From Kineosporia aurantiaca JCM 3230 (lineage in GTDB: Bacteria; Actinomycetota; Actinomycetes; Actinomycetales; Kineosporiaceae): DNA of 64,000 nucleotides. The notes beneath the pieces are model-generated. The model searched no databases. It saw only the letters and a program-made list of their open reading frames with translations, and was not told where the DNA came from. A program made the translations under genes and the position numbers. The stretch lies in contig JODP01000004.1 in NCBI GenBank assembly GCA_000719025.1, positions 62,001-126,000 of the forward strand. Direction: 5' to 3'. This document shows positions 61,989-64,000 of the stretch, piece after piece (position 1 is the first letter of the stretch; each line of letters begins with the position of its first letter).

Positions 61989-64000
61989 GTGACCGCCACC
62001 AGCGCCTTTGCCCTGCCCGCCGATCTCGACGCCAAGGCCGTCCCGGCCCTCATCGCCGCGGACGAGCAGCACTTCGGCGCGATCGCGGACACCCTCGAAC
62101 GGTCCGTCGCCGATCTGGAGGAACGCCTGGCCGAGGCCCGCCGGGCGCCGGGCGGGATCAACATCAAGGCGATCGAGCGGGATCAGGAGATCCACCGCCT
62201 GACCGCCCGCCTGCGCACCCTGAACCGGTTCGGCCTGGACCTGTGCCTGGGCCGGATGCTCCGGGAGGGTGAGCCGGAGCCGGTCTACATCGGCCGGCTG
62301 GGCCTGACCGCCCCCGACGGCACCCGGTTGCTGCACGACTGGCGCTCGCCGGTGTCCGAGCCGTTCTTCGGGGCCACCCACGGCAGTCCGATGGGCCTGG
62401 CCAGCCGGCGGCGGTACCGGTGGACGAACGGCCGGATCACCGATTACTGGGACGAGGTGTTCGATCCGGACGCCTTCGCCGGAAACGCCGCGCTGGACGA
62501 CCAGTCCGCGTTCATCGCCAGCCTGGGGAGCAACCGGTCGGCCCGGATGCGGGACGTCCTCGGCACGATCCAGTCCGACCAGGACGCGATCATCCGGGCG
62601 GGTTCCCGGGGCGCGCTGGTGGTGGACGGAGGACCGGGGACCGGTAAGACCGTGGTGGCGCTGCACCGAACGGCCTATCTGCTGTACTCCGACCCGCGGC
62701 TCGGGCATCGGCGGGGTGGGGTGCTCTTCGTCGGGCCGCACCAGCCCTACCTGGACTACGTCGGCGATGTGCTGCCGAGCCTGGGCGAGGAGAGCGTGCG
62801 CACCTGCACCCTGCGCGACCTGGTGCCGGAGGGGGCGAAGGCGAGGCCGGAGGCCGATCCGGAGGTTGCGCGGCTGAAGTCGGCCGCGAGCGTGACCCAG
62901 GTGATCGACGCCGCGGCGAAGTTCTACGAGGAACCGCCGACCGAGGGGCTGGAGATCAGCACGCCCTGGGCGGACGACCTGTGGCTGAGCGCCGAGGACT
63001 GGGCCGCCGCCTTCGGCTCGCTCTCCCCCGGCACCCCGCACAACGAGGCGCCGGACCTGATCCTCGACGAACTGGTCACCCTGCTGGCCGACAAGCACGA
63101 CGAGGAGACCGAGGTCGACCCGGTCCAGCTGCGCAAGTGGCTGCCGCAGAATGCCGAGCTGATGGCGGCCCTGAACCAGGCCTGGCCCTGGCTCGAGCCC
63201 ACCGACCTGGTCGCCGACCTCTGGTCGGTGCCGGCCTACCTGCGCCGGTGCGCCCCCTGGCTCGACCGCGACGAGATCCGGCGGCTGCAGCGCAGGAACA
63301 CGCACGCCTGGACGGTGGAGGACCTGCCGTTCCTGGACGCTGCACGCCAGCGGCTGGGCGATCCGGAGGCCTTCCGCCGGAGGCGGAGGGCGGAGGCCGC
63401 GGCGGAGGCGCAGCGGCAGGACCGGGGCGACGTCACCTTCGAGATTCTCGGGGCACAGGACGATTTCGAGGGCCCGATGCAGATGCTGCGGGGCCAGGAC
63501 CTGCAGAACGCGCTGATCGACGACGCCGGTCTGCCCACCGGGAACCGGGACGAGCTGGCCGGGCCCTTCGCCCACATCGTCGTGGACGAGGCCCAGGAAC
63601 TCACCGACGCCGAATGGCAGATGCTGCTGCTGCGCAACCCGGCCCGCAGCTTCACCATCGTCGGCGACCGGGCCCAGGCCCGGCACGGCTTCACCGAGTC
63701 GTGGCCGGAGCGGCTGCACCGGATCGGCCTGGAGCGGATCGAGCTGGCCTCGCTCAGCATCAACTACCGCACCCCCGAAGAGGTGATGGCCGAGGCCGAA
63801 CCGGTGATCCGCGCCGTCCTGCCGGACGCCAACGTGCCGACCTCGATCCGCCGCAGCGGCCGCCCGGTGCTCCACGGCTCGGCCGGCGACCTGCCCGACA
63901 TCCTGGACCAGTGGCTGGCCGAGCACCACGAGGGAGTCGCCTGCGTAATCGGCGACCACACGTTCCGCCCGGCCCCCCGCGTCCGCTCCCTCACCCCGAC
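61989..64000 (+). CDS. helR: HelR-like RNA polymerase recycling motor ATPase (partial, 3' end outside window)
   Basis: There are 670 codons to the right edge with no stop. An N-terminal coiled coil (LERSVADLEERLAEARRAPG) of the HelD/HelR type inserts into the RNA polymerase secondary channel. LHDWRSPVSEPFFGATHGSP is the family's UvrD-like lead-in. Walker A is VVDGGPGTGKTVVALHRTAY; Walker B FAHIVVDEAQELTD; later motifs GDRAQARHGFTESWPERL and SINYRTPEEVMAEAEPVIRA. HelR displaces rifamycin from RNA polymerase and recycles stalled enzyme. A RAE directly upstream supports HelR over plain HelD. The GTG at 61989 is chosen. The last roughly 50-80 residues are expected beyond the edge. Confidence 0.87.
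   Translation, partial: MTATSAFALPADLDAKAVPALIAADEQHFGAIADTLERSVADLEERLAEARRAPGGINIKAIERDQEIHRLTARLRTLNRFGLDLCLGRMLREGEPEPVYIGRLGLTAPDGTRLLHDWRSPVSEPFFGATHGSPMGLASRRRYRWTNGRITDYWDEVFDPDAFAGNAALDDQSAFIASLGSNRSARMRDVLGTIQSDQDAIIRAGSRGALVVDGGPGTGKTVVALHRTAYLLYSDPRLGHRRGGVLFVGPHQPYLDYVGDVLPSLGEESVRTCTLRDLVPEGAKARPEADPEVARLKSAASVTQVIDAAAKFYEEPPTEGLEISTPWADDLWLSAEDWAAAFGSLSPGTPHNEAPDLILDELVTLLADKHDEETEVDPVQLRKWLPQNAELMAALNQAWPWLEPTDLVADLWSVPAYLRRCAPWLDRDEIRRLQRRNTHAWTVEDLPFLDAARQRLGDPEAFRRRRRAEAAAEAQRQDRGDVTFEILGAQDDFEGPMQMLRGQDLQNALIDDAGLPTGNRDELAGPFAHIVVDEAQELTDAEWQMLLLRNPARSFTIVGDRAQARHGFTESWPERLHRIGLERIELASLSINYRTPEEVMAEAEPVIRAVLPDANVPTSIRRSGRPVLHGSAGDLPDILDQWLAEHHEGVACVIGDHTFRPAPRVRSLTP

Noticed and set aside
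61911..63959. 682-codon minus-strand frame
   Set aside because: It is antisense to the helR-like gene, which has intact Walker motifs but was not closed because it runs off the edge.
1..64000. tRNA/rRNA genes, CRISPR arrays, transposases, integrases and prophage genes
   Set aside because: None could be recognised on either strand; the genomic junctions noted above carry no visible mobilisation gene.

Overview
The window is a 64 kb piece of a high-GC actinomycete chromosome. This rests on the very high GC with strong G/C third-position bias, GTG and leaderless starts, an SAV2177-type (DUF574) SAM methyltransferase, a HelR-type RNA polymerase recycling ATPase, and actinobacterial cysteine-rich leader peptides. 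The genus cannot be fixed from the sequence. No rRNA, tRNA, CRISPR array, integrase or transposase was seen.

Region 1 (1-36.2 kb) is an organosulfur scavenging island. It holds ten luciferase-like (LLM) flavin monooxygenases or LLM-derived proteins (partial gene at 1; 9366, 10703, 18184, 19299, 21493, 22386, 23473, 29705, 31657), a peptide-type ABC importer (12763-17829), a sulfonate/taurine-type ABC system (24577-28140), a rhodanese (30766) and a MetQNI methionine importer (33470-36169). LysR (402) and GntR (29019) regulators lie in it. A short AT-rich motif close to GATAGAnAATG sits in six separate promoter regions, next to LysR, the peptide-ABC operon, four LLM units, the sulfonate-ABC/GntR pair and the MetQNI unit. 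Two very short ORFs, too small for ordinary gene calling, match the actinobacterial sulfur leader-peptide pattern (VDLLRVSSARCR at 23322-23405 and VDYAWVASSLCR at 33232-33306). The first is followed by a terminator-like hairpin with a T-rich tail. Unrelated genes interrupt the island at 1.9-9.3 kb: a truncated DUF4291 gene, a TetR/membrane-protein pair, a secreted protein, a methyltransferase, a LigT-like protein and a glycosyltransferase.

Two probable rifamycin-resistance genes lie far apart but share one regulatory signature. These are an Rgt-like glycosyltransferase (7197-8435) and a HelR-like ATPase running off the right edge (61989-64000). Each is preceded by a 23-bp inverted repeat of the RAE (rifamycin-associated element) type, placed exactly 5 bp after a TATAGC -10 box.

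Region 2 (36.2-42.8 kb) starts with a decayed patch (MFS transporter tail facing a TetR tail). It continues with a coiled-coil protein, an IMP-dehydrogenase-type protein, an unknown protein, an SAV2177 methyltransferase and a PAS-GGDEF-EAL protein.

Region 3 (42.8-58.6 kb) holds two further scavenging systems. One is an eight-gene minus-strand operon (50812 to 43398): CodA-like amidohydrolase, ABC ATPase, permease and binding protein, FAD oxidase, creatininase, PNPOx-like protein and TOPRIM protein. It faces a divergent XRE-cupin regulator, with a 19-bp inverted repeat at the divide. The other is an ABC importer with two permeases (54070-57408), divergent from an extradiol-type VOC dioxygenase (57632) and GntR (58603), with TTGTTRACAA sites between them. 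An AtzB-like amidohydrolase and a NUDIX protein lie between the two systems.

Region 4 (58.6-64 kb) has a hydrolase/TetR divergent pair with two strong operators, an HxlR regulator with a low-complexity N-terminus divergent from a SnoaL-like protein, and helR. Within operons, 1-nt and 4-nt stop/start overlaps (TGATG, ATGA, GTGA) are the rule, so transcription units can be read with fair confidence.
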